Shown here piece after piece: positions 19,214 to 27,975 of a DNA stretch of 64,000 nt (within the stretch, counting starts at the first letter, position 1; each line of letters starts with the position of its first letter). Source of the stretch: Pseudorhizobium tarimense (GTDB taxonomy: Bacteria; Pseudomonadota; Alphaproteobacteria; Rhizobiales; Rhizobiaceae). Both the position numbers and the translations under genes were made by a program. The stretch spans positions 177,586-241,585 of the forward strand of contig NZ_JALJRA010000008.1 of the NCBI RefSeq assembly GCF_022968135.1, given 5' to 3'. The notes under the pieces were generated by a model. The model saw only the letters and a list, made by a program, of their open reading frames with translations. It ran no database searches and had not been told where the DNA came from.

Positions 19214-19575
19214 TCTCCCTGGATATGCGGGTGGCGGAGCTGGTCGATCTGTCGGACAAGCTTCGGCAGGTAAGACTGCACCGTCTCCCATATGATACGC
19301 CAATCCAGCCGGTCATATTGGTGAACCACGAGGTTGCGCAGCCCCTGGATCTTGCTCCAGGCGGTCTCCGGTTGCTCGGACGCAATGTCCGGAAACAACG
19401 TCTGGATACGTGCAGCGGCGGTCGCGAGTAAAACGAAGGTCGTCGCTACGGCACGCTGATGCAAGAGATCCTGCTCGAGTTCCCCAAGGCTCACCTCCTC
19501 AAGGGATTCGATCGCTTCCCGCGCCGCCTCCTCCATATCGATAACGTTATCGAGCAGGCGCTCTTCCGGTGTCAT
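19210..19575 (-). CDS. hepT: HepT-like HEPN ribonuclease toxin (DUF86)
   Basis: 121 residues, mostly helical, of the HEPN/DUF86 family. The catalytic RX4-6H motif is [12 protein letters not shown] near residue 85, with the R, H and Y expected for HepT. Its start overlaps the mntA stop by ATGA, the usual arrangement of a MntA/HepT pair. Family knowledge: HepT is an RNase silenced by AMPylation by the MntA nucleotidyltransferase. Unusually, its own stop overlaps the start of allA, so it is inside the purine operon. Confidence 0.88.
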   Translation of the reverse strand: MTPEERLLDNVIDMEEAAREAIESLEEVSLGELEQDLLHQRAVATTFVLLATAAARIQTLFPDIASEQPETAWSKIQGLRNLVVHQYDRLDWRIIWETVQSYLPKLVRQIDQLRHPHIQGE

Positions 19576-19862
19576 ATGGTGCGCGCTTCGGTAAGTATCC
19601 GGTCGCGCATCCGCGCCTTCAGGCCACTGGCTGTGACCACGTCGACCCGGCAAGGCAGTAGATCCTCCATCTCGGCTTGAAGCCCTCCGAGATCGAACAA
19701 GGTCATGCCGGGCAGAGCATCGATCAGGATATCGAGATCGCTGTCTGACCCGTCCTCACCCCGCGCAACAGAACCAAAAACACGCCGATTGGGCGCCCTG
19801 CGACGGGCCGTTGCAGCGCGGATCGCTTCTCTGTTCTGCTCCAGCACCTCGGAAGGTCTCAT
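19572..19862 (-). CDS. mntA: MntA-like nucleotidyltransferase antitoxin
   Basis: 96 residues. The minimal nucleotidyltransferase motif is RRVFGSVARGEDGSDSDLDI (residues about 30-50), with GS and the DxD catalytic pair, and a third acidic position in CRVDVV. The start is set at MRPSEVLEQNREAIRAA; the frame upstream is only a shadow of uraD. Family knowledge: the enzyme AMPylates HepT on its Tyr and neutralises it. It lies 64 bases after the uraD stop. Confidence 0.88.
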   Translation of the reverse strand: MRPSEVLEQNREAIRAATARRRAPNRRVFGSVARGEDGSDSDLDILIDALPGMTLFDLGGLQAEMEDLLPCRVDVVTASGLKARMRDRILTEARTI

Positions 19863-19926
19863 GGTCAAGTCACTCCTGATGCCGTCAATATAGGCGATCG
19901 GAGACAGGCTGGAAAGAACATGCCGC

Positions 19927-20424
19927 TCATCCCTCCGGGAGAAGCGCTGCCAGACGAAGGCTGGCGATGCGTTCGACTTGGGCTGCTGCGGTCCCGAACT
20001 CCTGCTCCGGGCTGTTGTGGATCCGCCTCTCGAAGGCCTCGAGGATCTCGTGCTTGTCGAGACCCTTGACGGCGATGATGAAGGGGAAGCCAAATTTCTC
20101 CGTATAGGCAGTGTTGAGATCGGTGAAGCGGGCGTGCTCCTGCGGGGTCAGACGGTCAAGGCCGGCGCCCGCCTGCTCATTGCGGCTGTCTTCCGTCAGT
20201 TCTCCCGCGATGGCGAGCTTGCCGGCGAGGTCGGGATGGGCCCGCAGCACGCCAAGCCGTTCCTCGCGGCTTGCCTGCCGGAACACGCTCACCATCGCTT
20301 CATGAATGCCCTTTGCGGTCAGCGGCACAAAGATCATGCCGCTGTCATAGGCACGCTCCGCGATGAAGGGCGAATGTTCGAAGACACCGCCGAAGCGGGC
20401 GATGAAATCCTCGCGGGCGGTCAT
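19927..20424 (-). CDS. uraD: OHCU decarboxylase
   Basis: 165 residues, MTAREDFIARFGGVFEHSPF. The catalytic-region LRAHPDLAGKLAIAGELTED (His in AHPDL) and GFPFIIAVKG are typical of 2-oxo-4-hydroxy-4-carboxy-5-ureidoimidazoline decarboxylase. It makes S-allantoin. The start overlaps the puuE stop (ATGA). Confidence 0.94.
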   Translation of the reverse strand: MTAREDFIARFGGVFEHSPFIAERAYDSGMIFVPLTAKGIHEAMVSVFRQASREERLGVLRAHPDLAGKLAIAGELTEDSRNEQAGAGLDRLTPQEHARFTDLNTAYTEKFGFPFIIAVKGLDKHEILEAFERRIHNSPEQEFGTAAAQVERIASLRLAALLPEG

Positions 20425-21347
20425 GCAGCGCCTCCGGGCTTGTGATGCTCGTGCCAGTGGCGGGCGACCTCGATCCGCTGCGGGATCCACACCTTCTCGT
20501 GGGACAGGACGTATTCGATGAAGCGACGAAGCGCGGCGGCGCGGCCGGGACGCCCGACGAGGCGGCAGTGCAGGCCGACGGACATCATCTTGGGCGCGCC
20601 TTCCTTGCCCTCCTGGTAGAGCACGTCGAAGGCATCCTTCAGGTACGTGAAGAACTGGTCGCCAGAGTTGAACCCCTGCGGCGTGGCAAACCGCATGTCG
20701 TTCGTTTCCAGCGTGTAGGGGATGATCAGGAACGGCTTGCCGCCGAGACCGGGCACCCAGTAAGGCAAGTCATCCGCATACGAGTCGGACGAGTAGAGGA
20801 AGCCGCCCTCCTCTATCACCAGCCGCAGTGTGTTGTCGGACGGCTTGCCCTGGTACATGCCGTAGGGGCGCTCGCCCGTCAGTTCCGTGTGCAGGCGCAC
20901 GGCCTCGCGAATGTGCTCGCGCTCTTTCTCCTCCGGGAAATCCTTGTATTCCAGCCAGCGGTAGCCGTGGCTGGCGATTTCCCAGCCTGCCTCTCTCATC
21001 GCCGCAACCGCTTCCCGATTGCGCGCCATGGCAAGTGTCACGCCGTAAACGGTCGTCTGCACCTTGAGTTCGGTGAACATCCGCCATAAGCGCCAGAATC
21101 CGGCACGCGAGCCGTATTCGTAGATCGACTCCATGTTGAGGTTGCGCTGCCCCGGCCAAGGAGCGGCGCCGACAATCTCCGACAGAAGGTTTTCCGAGGC
21201 CGAATCGCCATCGAGGATGCTGCTTTCGCCGCCCTCTTCGTAGTTGATGACGAACTGGACGGCGACATGGGCGCCGTCCGGCCACTTCGGATCGGGCGGG
21301 TTCCGGCCATAGCCGACGAGATTGCGGGGATAATCGTTCACGGACAT
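20421..21347 (-). CDS. puuE: Allantoinase PuuE (polysaccharide-deacetylase fold)
   Basis: 308 residues, starting MSVNDYPRNLVGYGRNPPDP. The NodB/PuuE fold is shown by AVQFVINYEEGGE, NMESIYEYGSRAGFWRLWRM, EIASHGYRW, YSSDSYADDLPYWV and SVGLHCRLVGRPGRA. It hydrolyses allantoin to allantoate without the amidohydrolase metal site. It is the first gene of the minus-strand operon with uraD. A longer frame reaches 21524 but would overlap the preceding gene. Confidence 0.94.
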   Translation of the reverse strand: MSVNDYPRNLVGYGRNPPDPKWPDGAHVAVQFVINYEEGGESSILDGDSASENLLSEIVGAAPWPGQRNLNMESIYEYGSRAGFWRLWRMFTELKVQTTVYGVTLAMARNREAVAAMREAGWEIASHGYRWLEYKDFPEEKEREHIREAVRLHTELTGERPYGMYQGKPSDNTLRLVIEEGGFLYSSDSYADDLPYWVPGLGGKPFLIIPYTLETNDMRFATPQGFNSGDQFFTYLKDAFDVLYQEGKEGAPKMMSVGLHCRLVGRPGRAAALRRFIEYVLSHEKVWIPQRIEVARHWHEHHKPGGAA

Positions 21348-21429
21348 CAAATCACCTTGTGAAACATGGTGATGACGGTAGCCAGCCGGTCCGCCGCTGT
21401 CGAGACGGAAACGACAGCTAGCGACCCGA

Positions 21430-22617
21430 TCAGGACGGCTGTTTCGCAAGCGCCAGATGACTGACGAAGGTGAAAGATGCCGGGACGTCCATCGGCCGAC
21501 CGGCCATGGCCGACAGGGCTGCATCCGCCAGCCGGTGGGCGATGCCGAAACTGACCTTGAAGCCGCCGGTCAGTGCGATGAGCTCAGGGTGATCGGTATG
21601 CGGCCCGACCATGGGCTCCCGGCCGATGGCTTTCGGGCGAAGGCCCGCCCAACGTTCGACAACCTCCGCCTGACACAAGGTCGGAACCAACTGGCGCGCG
21701 CGCTCAATCAGGTCGTCCAGCTTTTCATCCGTTCCGAAGGGCGCTTCGAACTCTTCCTCGCTGGTGCTGCCCACCGCTACCATGCCGTCGTCATGGGGAA
21801 CGACGTAAAGCCCGTTGAGGAAGATCACCGGCTGCGCCGGGTCCATAACGGCCTTCAGGAGCGCCGCCTGCCCCTTGACCGGGCGGCCAAGCGAACGTGG
21901 CAAAGGCGCGCCAACCCTATCCAGCGTGGGAAATGACGCAGGTCCTGCCGCGACCACGCAGTGGCCGAAGGAGATCTCGGCGCCATCCTTCATCACAACG
22001 CCTTTCTGCTCCGGCGCGACGCGAGCGACCGGCGCCCCTTCGATCACCGTCACATGTTTGGCCGTGCGCAGGCGCTCCGCCAAGACCGACATCAGCATGC
22101 GCGGCGAGACGCGCCCGGCGAGCGTCTCGTGAACCACCCCCGCTTCGGTAAAGGCCGGATCGAGACCGAAGCTCTCCGACGCATCCAGCACGTTCCACGC
22201 AAAGTCGCGGCCGTCGGCGCGCCAGTTCTCATTTGCCCCCTCCCGGTGCCGCAGCGCGATCTCCCGCAGATGCGGTTTTGGCAGCGGGATCAGCCGCCCC
22301 GAGCGGCGATAGCCGCAGGATCGGCCGGTTTCTAGCTCAAGCTGCTCAATCTCCGCTTCCAGCGAAACGAGCGCATCGAACTGGAACTGCTTCTTGTCGT
22401 TCCAGCGGTCCGGCACATGCGCCATAAGCGCGCCAAGCAGTCCACCGCTTGCGCCGCTGGCGATCCAGTCAGCTTCTAGCAGAAGCGTCGGGATGCCGAG
22501 CCGATCGGCCTTGAGGGCGGCCCAGAGGCCCATGATGCCGCCGCCGATGATGACGAGGTCCTTCTGCGAGGGAAGCGATTGACCGGCCCGGCCGGCGAGA
22601 CTATCGGCTGAGGTCAT
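21430..22617 (-). CDS. FAD-dependent oxidoreductase (DAO family, MnmC oxidase-like)
   Basis: 395 residues with an N-terminal FAD site (LVIIGGGIMGLWAALKADRL), SGASGGLLGALMAHVPDRWN near residue 60, and a late WAGLRPKAIGREPMVGP and LTGGFKVSFGIAHRLAD. The fold is that of D-amino-acid oxidase/glycine oxidase. Its divergent partner is a MnmD methyltransferase, so it probably acts like the oxidase half of MnmC on tRNA cmnm5s2U34; that role is inferred. Its ATG shares the palindrome CATG with the ATG of mnmD on the other strand. Confidence 0.85.
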   Translation of the reverse strand: MTSADSLAGRAGQSLPSQKDLVIIGGGIMGLWAALKADRLGIPTLLLEADWIASGASGGLLGALMAHVPDRWNDKKQFQFDALVSLEAEIEQLELETGRSCGYRRSGRLIPLPKPHLREIALRHREGANENWRADGRDFAWNVLDASESFGLDPAFTEAGVVHETLAGRVSPRMLMSVLAERLRTAKHVTVIEGAPVARVAPEQKGVVMKDGAEISFGHCVVAAGPASFPTLDRVGAPLPRSLGRPVKGQAALLKAVMDPAQPVIFLNGLYVVPHDDGMVAVGSTSEEEFEAPFGTDEKLDDLIERARQLVPTLCQAEVVERWAGLRPKAIGREPMVGPHTDHPELIALTGGFKVSFGIAHRLADAALSAMAGRPMDVPASFTFVSHLALAKQPS

Positions 22618-23338
22618 GAGCGACGAGATTTCCAAGGATGGTGGCGAAGGCCTTCAATGGCATGAGGGCGATATGCCCTTTTCCACCCAGTTTGGCGACC
22701 ACTTTTATTGCCGCAGCGACGGGCGGCTCGAATGCGGCCACGTCTTTCTTGCCGGCAACGGCTTGCCGGAGCGGTGGCAGGCCAGCGGCAATTTCCGCAT
22801 CGGCGAACTGGGCTTCGGCACCGGCTTGAACTTCTGCGAAACCTGGCGTCAGTGGAAGCGTAACTGGCGGCCGGGCTCAAGCCTCCACTTCACCTCCTTC
22901 GAGCTCTACCCTATGCAGGCTCAAGAGATCGACCGTGCCTTGTCCCACTGGTCGGAAATCGAAGACGAGCGACGGGCCCTGGTCGAGGCCTGGCCGGCGG
23001 AGCCGCAGGGACGGGTGGAGATTATTGCCGACGAGCAGACGCGGCTGACGGTTTCCATCGGGCCTGCGCTGGAGGGTGTAAGCGCAGAATCGGCATGCTT
23101 CGACGCCTGGTTCCTCGATGGCTTCGCTCCGTCCCGCAATCCGGAAATGTGGTCGCCGGAACTGATGCAGGCGATCCATGACCACACCCGGCCGGGAGGC
23201 AGCTTTGCCACCTATGCCGCAGCGGGCTTCGTGCGGCGCAACCTCCAGGCGGCAGGCTTTGCGGTCGAGCGGCGACCGGGCTTCGCCGGCAAGCGCGAGA
23301 TGCTGTGCGGGCTCAGGACTATGAACGGGACGACCTAG
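22616..23338 (+). CDS. mnmD: MnmD, tRNA mnm5(s2)U34 methyltransferase
   Basis: 240 residues of the MnmC methyltransferase half. Visible are FSTQFGDHFYCRSDGRLECG, the SAM-binding IGELGFGTGLNFCETWRQWK, and AWFLDGFAPSRNPEMWSPEL, the usual MnmD motif, with GGSFATYAAAGFVRRNLQAA. It methylates the wobble uridine of tRNAs. A GAGGT ribosome site lies just upstream, inside the first codons of the opposite gene. The end overlaps the convergent hybrid-kinase gene by 20 bases. Confidence 0.92.
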   Translation: MSDEISKDGGEGLQWHEGDMPFSTQFGDHFYCRSDGRLECGHVFLAGNGLPERWQASGNFRIGELGFGTGLNFCETWRQWKRNWRPGSSLHFTSFELYPMQAQEIDRALSHWSEIEDERRALVEAWPAEPQGRVEIIADEQTRLTVSIGPALEGVSAESACFDAWFLDGFAPSRNPEMWSPELMQAIHDHTRPGGSFATYAAAGFVRRNLQAAGFAVERRPGFAGKREMLCGLRTMNGTT

Positions 23339-26300
23339 AGGCGCCCGCATCTCCCAGCCACTGGCGAATCTTCTGCTCGAGCAATTCCGGACTGATGGGC
23401 TTCGACATGTAGTCGTCCATGCCGGCGGCGAGGCAGAGTTGCTTGTCGCTTTCCAGCGCATGCGCCGTCACGCCGATGATCGGCACATGGCCGCCGGTCT
23501 GCTTTTGCAGTTCACGGATCTTCTGAGTCGCCTGATGCCCGTTCATCACAGGCATGGAGACGTCCATGAGGATCAGCGAAGGGTTCTTCTCCTGCCAGGC
23601 CTCGACAGCCTTGGCGCCGTTCTCTGCAATCTCGAAGCGCCAGCCCGTCGCCTGCAGGATCTGCGTGAAGACGATCTGGTTGACGTCGTTGTCCTCCGCC
23701 ACCAGCACGTCGAGCTCGGGCGCTGCGCGAGCGGCAGGCGTCGATGCGCTGATAGGACTGACCGCGTCAGGCACGGCTGCAACGGGCCCAGCAACGACGG
23801 GCGTCGATTGCTGCGTCATGGCCGCGTTCCGCTTGATGCGTACGGCGCGCACCACTTCGATGACCGTTGCCCTCAGAAGGTTTGCCCGCGCCGGCTTCAT
23901 CAGATGCGCCTGGATGTTGAGGGCGGCGAAGGTCGCCTCGTCGCCGGCCATGTCCATAGAGGTGAGGAAGATGACCCCGACGCCATCGAAGCGATGGTCG
24001 CCGCGGATGCGGCGGGCGACGTCGAGACCGTTCATCTCCGGCATGTGATAATCGAGCACAACCGCATCAATGGTGATGCCCAGACGTGCAGCCTCGCCCA
24101 TCACCGCCAGCCCCTCCGCACCGCCGTCGGCCGCCACCGTATCAAAGCCCCACATGGTGAGCTGTTCGGTCAGGATACGTCGGTTGACGGCATTGTCGTC
24201 GACCACGAGCACGCGCGCGCCCGCCGTGTTGACCGGCAGCGTCGTGTTGCTCTTGCGCTCGCTGACCACCTGGAAGGGCAGATAGACGGTGAAGACCGAG
24301 CCCTTGCCCACCTCGCTCGACACGTCGATATGGCCGCCGAAGAGATCGACGAGGCCTGCGGTGATGGCCAAGCCAAGACCCGTACCCTCATGACGGCGGG
24401 TCGAGGAGGTATCGACCTGAGAGAACTTCTCGAAGACCGACTTCAGCTTCTCGTCGGGGATTCCGAGTCCGGTATCCTCGATCCGCACGCTCAGCATCAT
24501 CTCCCCTTCGGCAAGTGCCTCCGAGTGAAGGTCGATGAAGACGTGACCCTTATCGGTAAACTTGACTGCATTACCGACGAGATTGGTGATGATCTGGCGG
24601 AAGCGGCCTGCATCGCCCTGCACCGTTTCCTTGACCGAGGCGTCGCCCCGGACGATCAGCTCGATGTCCTTTTCCGCTGCCGAAGACGACAGAAGCGTCG
24701 CGACGTCCTCTATCGCCTCCACCGGATCGAAGGGCGCCTTGCGCAGCTTCATCTGTCCTGCGTCGATCTTGGAGAAGTCGAGGATGTCGTTGATGATCGT
24801 GAGCAGCGCGTTGCCGGACTTGACGATGATGTCGATGAAGGTCTTCTGCCGCGTATCGAGGTTGGACTTCGCCAGCAGTTCGGCCATGCCGAGGACGCCG
24901 TTCATCGGCGTGCGGATCTCGTGGCTCATGTTGGCTAGGAACTCCGACTTCGCCTTGTCGGCAGCCTCGGCCCGTTGAACGAGCCGCGTCAGTTCCCGTT
25001 CGCGCTCCTTGACGTCGGTGACGTCGGTGAAGACGGCAAGCCAGTGGTCGCTGCCGCTGAGATTGGCTTCGACCTGGATCCACTTGCGGCCTTCGATCTT
25101 GAAGGTCGCCTCGACGGATTTGCCCTGGCTGACATCCTCTTCCCAGGCGCGCAATGTCTCCATCGCCTCGTCGGTGGGACCGAGATCGCCGCGCTTGACG
25201 CAGTGGCGGAAGAGGTCGCGCCACAAGGCCCCGGGATCGCCGAGCTCTTCCGGGATGTCGAGCATCGTCGGAAGCGCATTGTTGGAGAAGACGATCGTGC
25301 CCTCGTGCAGGATCAATAGCCCCTGCGACATGGCGCTCGTCGCCTCGCGCATCAGCGCGCCCTGGCGGTCGAGCGCCTGCTGGGCTGCCCGCACCTCTTC
25401 GTCGCGCTTGCGGATCGCGGTGATGTCCGTGTAGCTGAGCAGCAGTTTTTCACCGGTCAGCCGCGTGCCGGAAATCAGGATGACGCGCCCCTGGGCGCTG
25501 CGAACCTCGATCGGCGGCTGCTCGCCATCATGGGTGAGATCGGCAATCCGCTGGTCGTAGATCTCCTCGAAGCTCTTGCCCGTGTGGGCGTAGATGCCGT
25601 TGTCGAAATTGGCCTGGAGGAAGTCGCGATACGGCCGGCCGATCAGTTCGAACCGCTCTCCTGCATCCCAGAAGCCGTAAAAGGCCGGATTAACGTATTC
25701 GAAGCTCAGATCACGGTCGAGGATGGCGATCCCGACGGGGATACCGCCGAGGATGGTCTGCATGTCTTGGCGCAGCTTTTCCGCGTGCTCCGTCGCCTGC
25801 TTGTAAGGCGTGATATCGGTGATCGAGCCGACCAGATGCGGCTCGCCTTCCGCATCGACCACCCGCATCTGACGGGTCAGAACAGGAACGACGCGGCCAT
25901 CCGGAAAAGTCTTGTCCTCCGCCTTCTCAGCGGCTTCCGAGCCCGCCAAGATTCGCTCGTTCTCCGTCTGGCTGCGCTCCGCCTTCCACGGAAACATCTC
26001 GGCATCGGTCTTGCCGAGGATGTTGTCGCGCTTGTCGCCGAACATCTGTTCGTAGGCGGCGTTGACGAATTCCAGCCGCTGCTTGCTGTCGCGCATGAAG
26101 ACGGCCACCGGCAGGTCTTCCAGCACGGCGCGCAGCAGCTCGGTTTCGCCGAAATTCTTGCGCAGGAGATGCTCCTGCTCCTTGAAGTCGGTGACGTCGG
26201 AGCGAAGTGCGATGACGAGACCGTTGTCCAGCCTTTTGTTGATGCTCTTCAGCCAGCGCCCGTCGAGCAACTGCTCCACCGTTTCCGAATAGGGCAGGCC

Positions 26301-27008
26301 GAAGGTCTTGACGCGCTCATCCACCCAGGCTGACTTTTCGGGAGGCTGGCGGCCGGCCAGCCGCGGGCTGTTCTTGACCCGCTTCTCGTAAATCTCCTCG
26401 AGGATCTTCTCGAACCTCAACCCGTGCCGAAGCGAGACGCCAAACGTGTCGAAGAAGTCAGCAAGCTGCGCGTTGTAATAGATCAGCGCATTGGTCTCGT
26501 CATAAATCCCGATACCGACATCGAGAAGGTCGAGCGCGTCCTCGAGCTGCAGATCCTGCCATTGTCCGTCTGCGTCCAAGCGCATGTCCTCTCCCCTCCC
26601 CTGTGGCGCAACCAGCCGCGTCACCTTGCCCGTCTCCTCTACGGGGCTGAAACGACCGAACACGAAGGTCCGGTCGTCTTCGGTGACGAAGCGCTCGATT
26701 GCGATCTCGAAGACCGGCCCGCCACCGGTCTCGACGAACTGCGCCTTCTCTTCCGTTCCGAAGATCAGTGCGCGACACTCCTTGTCGCGCCGGTCTGCGC
26801 CGCCGGTGGCAATTTCGACGGTGCGGGTGGGCTGACCGAGAAGCTCTTCGGGCACGGCATCGAACAGTGCCGCATAGGCGCCGTTGACCGCGACGTAATT
26901 GAGTGCGCTGTCCTTGATGAAGGCGGGCTCACGCACATCGTCGATCCGCGCGCAGGCCGTCTCCAGCAGTTGACCCTGCATCCCCACCGTCTTCCGCTCC
27001 AACCGCAT
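23319..27008 (-). CDS. Multi-PAS hybrid sensor histidine kinase with two receiver domains
   Basis: 1229 residues, no clear membrane segment. There are about five PAS-type segments: roughly 20-120; 155-275 (DLLDVGIGIYDETNALIYYN); 290-410 (LEDLPVAVFMRDSKQRLEFV); 420-540 (ILGGIPVGIAILDRDLSFEY); 560-690. HisKA has its His in FLANMSHEIRTPMNGVLG (about 715). The HATPase domain has NLVGNAVKFTDKGH and GTGLGLAITAGLVDLFGG. Receiver 1 has VLVVDDNAVNRRIL and DYHMPEMNGLD; receiver 2 has VLVAEDNDVNQIVF and LMDVSMPVMNGHQ. No Hpt domain follows, so phosphate must pass to a separate protein. ATG at 27008 or nine codons later. The signal is unknown; a soluble redox or metabolite sensor is plausible. Confidence 0.9.
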   Translation of the reverse strand: MRLERKTVGMQGQLLETACARIDDVREPAFIKDSALNYVAVNGAYAALFDAVPEELLGQPTRTVEIATGGADRRDKECRALIFGTEEKAQFVETGGGPVFEIAIERFVTEDDRTFVFGRFSPVEETGKVTRLVAPQGRGEDMRLDADGQWQDLQLEDALDLLDVGIGIYDETNALIYYNAQLADFFDTFGVSLRHGLRFEKILEEIYEKRVKNSPRLAGRQPPEKSAWVDERVKTFGLPYSETVEQLLDGRWLKSINKRLDNGLVIALRSDVTDFKEQEHLLRKNFGETELLRAVLEDLPVAVFMRDSKQRLEFVNAAYEQMFGDKRDNILGKTDAEMFPWKAERSQTENERILAGSEAAEKAEDKTFPDGRVVPVLTRQMRVVDAEGEPHLVGSITDITPYKQATEHAEKLRQDMQTILGGIPVGIAILDRDLSFEYVNPAFYGFWDAGERFELIGRPYRDFLQANFDNGIYAHTGKSFEEIYDQRIADLTHDGEQPPIEVRSAQGRVILISGTRLTGEKLLLSYTDITAIRKRDEEVRAAQQALDRQGALMREATSAMSQGLLILHEGTIVFSNNALPTMLDIPEELGDPGALWRDLFRHCVKRGDLGPTDEAMETLRAWEEDVSQGKSVEATFKIEGRKWIQVEANLSGSDHWLAVFTDVTDVKERERELTRLVQRAEAADKAKSEFLANMSHEIRTPMNGVLGMAELLAKSNLDTRQKTFIDIIVKSGNALLTIINDILDFSKIDAGQMKLRKAPFDPVEAIEDVATLLSSSAAEKDIELIVRGDASVKETVQGDAGRFRQIITNLVGNAVKFTDKGHVFIDLHSEALAEGEMMLSVRIEDTGLGIPDEKLKSVFEKFSQVDTSSTRRHEGTGLGLAITAGLVDLFGGHIDVSSEVGKGSVFTVYLPFQVVSERKSNTTLPVNTAGARVLVVDDNAVNRRILTEQLTMWGFDTVAADGGAEGLAVMGEAARLGITIDAVVLDYHMPEMNGLDVARRIRGDHRFDGVGVIFLTSMDMAGDEATFAALNIQAHLMKPARANLLRATVIEVVRAVRIKRNAAMTQQSTPVVAGPVAAVPDAVSPISASTPAARAAPELDVLVAEDNDVNQIVFTQILQATGWRFEIAENGAKAVEAWQEKNPSLILMDVSMPVMNGHQATQKIRELQKQTGGHVPIIGVTAHALESDKQLCLAAGMDDYMSKPISPELLEQKIRQWLGDAGASRSSRS

Positions 27009-27348
27009 TCGGCCGGTGCCGCGCGATTTGTGTTGTGCTCCGATTCGGGAATAACACCATAGCGAGCGTTAACAACTTCTTGAGACGGTGGTCGGCGCCG
27101 CCCAAAGGTCCGCAATCCCGCCGATTTCGCGCTCTTGATTCCTTTCCGCCGCTCCTCACGGTTCCGCCACGCGATTGCCGTCGCGCCGACACAGTTCCCG
27201 CTGAGGCTGCAAAATTCTGCAGCATCTTCAACCGTGGCGCGGTGGCAGCCCGCGAGTCCGTTCAGCCTGCGTTCATTCGCATTCCTTCAAAGTGCTTGCA
27301 TCGTGGCCGACGCTGCTTGCGTGCCCTGGAGAGGGAAAGGAACAAGAG
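27009..27348. other. Intergenic region, 340 bases
   Basis: Divergent region between the hybrid kinase and the small secreted protein. No coding frame is convincing. A short inverted repeat GCTGCA/TGCAGC lies at 27206-27211 and 27218-27223. The ribosome site AGGAACAAGAG precedes the gene at 27349. Confidence 0.4.
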
Positions 27349-27684
27349 ATGTCCATGTTCAAGAAATTCACCACCGCGGGCCTGGTCGTTCTGTCGACGG
27401 CCGGCGCGCTTTCGGCAACCGCACCGGCAGCCCATGCAGGCGGCCGTCACCATAGTGACGACGTCTGGGTCGGCGTCGCAGCCGGACTGGCCGGCGGCCT
27501 GATCGGCGGCGCGATTGCGTCGCAACCGCGCCCTGCCCCTATCTACGTGGAGCCGCAGTACGAGTATGCGCCGCCGCCGCGCCGGGTCTACCGCCGCACC
27601 TACTACCGTCCCGCACCGCGTTGCCACTTCGAATGGGTGGAAAACGAGTGGGGCGAAGCCTACCGCGCGCGCGTCTGCTACTGA
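27349..27684 (+). CDS. Small secreted glycine-zipper-like protein
   Basis: 111 residues. The signal peptide is MSMFKKFTTAGLVVLSTAGA through AHA. It is followed by VWVGVAAGLAGGLIGGAIAS, a glycine-zipper hydrophobic stretch, and a Tyr/Pro/Arg-rich tail (QYEYAPPPRRVYRRTYYRPA) ending with two Cys (RCHFEWVENEWGEAYRARVCY), probably disulfide linked. Similar small envelope proteins are common in rhizobia. Function is unknown. The ATG at 27349 is preferred to an upstream in-frame ATG for the signal peptide and the AGGAACAAGAG site. Confidence 0.75.
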   Translation: MSMFKKFTTAGLVVLSTAGALSATAPAAHAGGRHHSDDVWVGVAAGLAGGLIGGAIASQPRPAPIYVEPQYEYAPPPRRVYRRTYYRPAPRCHFEWVENEWGEAYRARVCY

Positions 27685-27704
27685 GCAGCCAGGACCTCTC
27701 GTCG

Positions 27705-27736
27705 AAGCCCGTCTCCGCAAGGACGACGGGCTTCTT
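27705..27736 (+). terminator. Rho-independent terminator
   Basis: AAGCCCGTC (27705-27713) and GACGGGCTT (27725-27733) form a 9-bp stem with an 11-base loop, ending CTT; 20 bases after the secreted-protein stop. Confidence 0.65.
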
Positions 27737-27975
27737 GCATTCGGGCGTCGCAAAATCGTCACTTGACTTTGCGCCGCCGTTCCACCACATGACGCTCAGC
27801 TTTCACCTTCCGGCCGCCGCGTGAGCTGGCCCTGCGACAACCGATCGCGAAGAAGGAACAAGGCGCACAGATAGATCTCCCTCGCCCCCGAGGGTTTACG
27901 CGCTGGGAAGCAATTTCCAACAAACAAGTTCCCACTTCACGCGGGGTTCTTGACGCCAAGGGCAAACCGGACGGC

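Noticed and set aside
27262..27762. 166-residue minus frame opposite the secreted protein
   Set aside because: Antisense shadow. The plus frame has a signal peptide and ribosome site.
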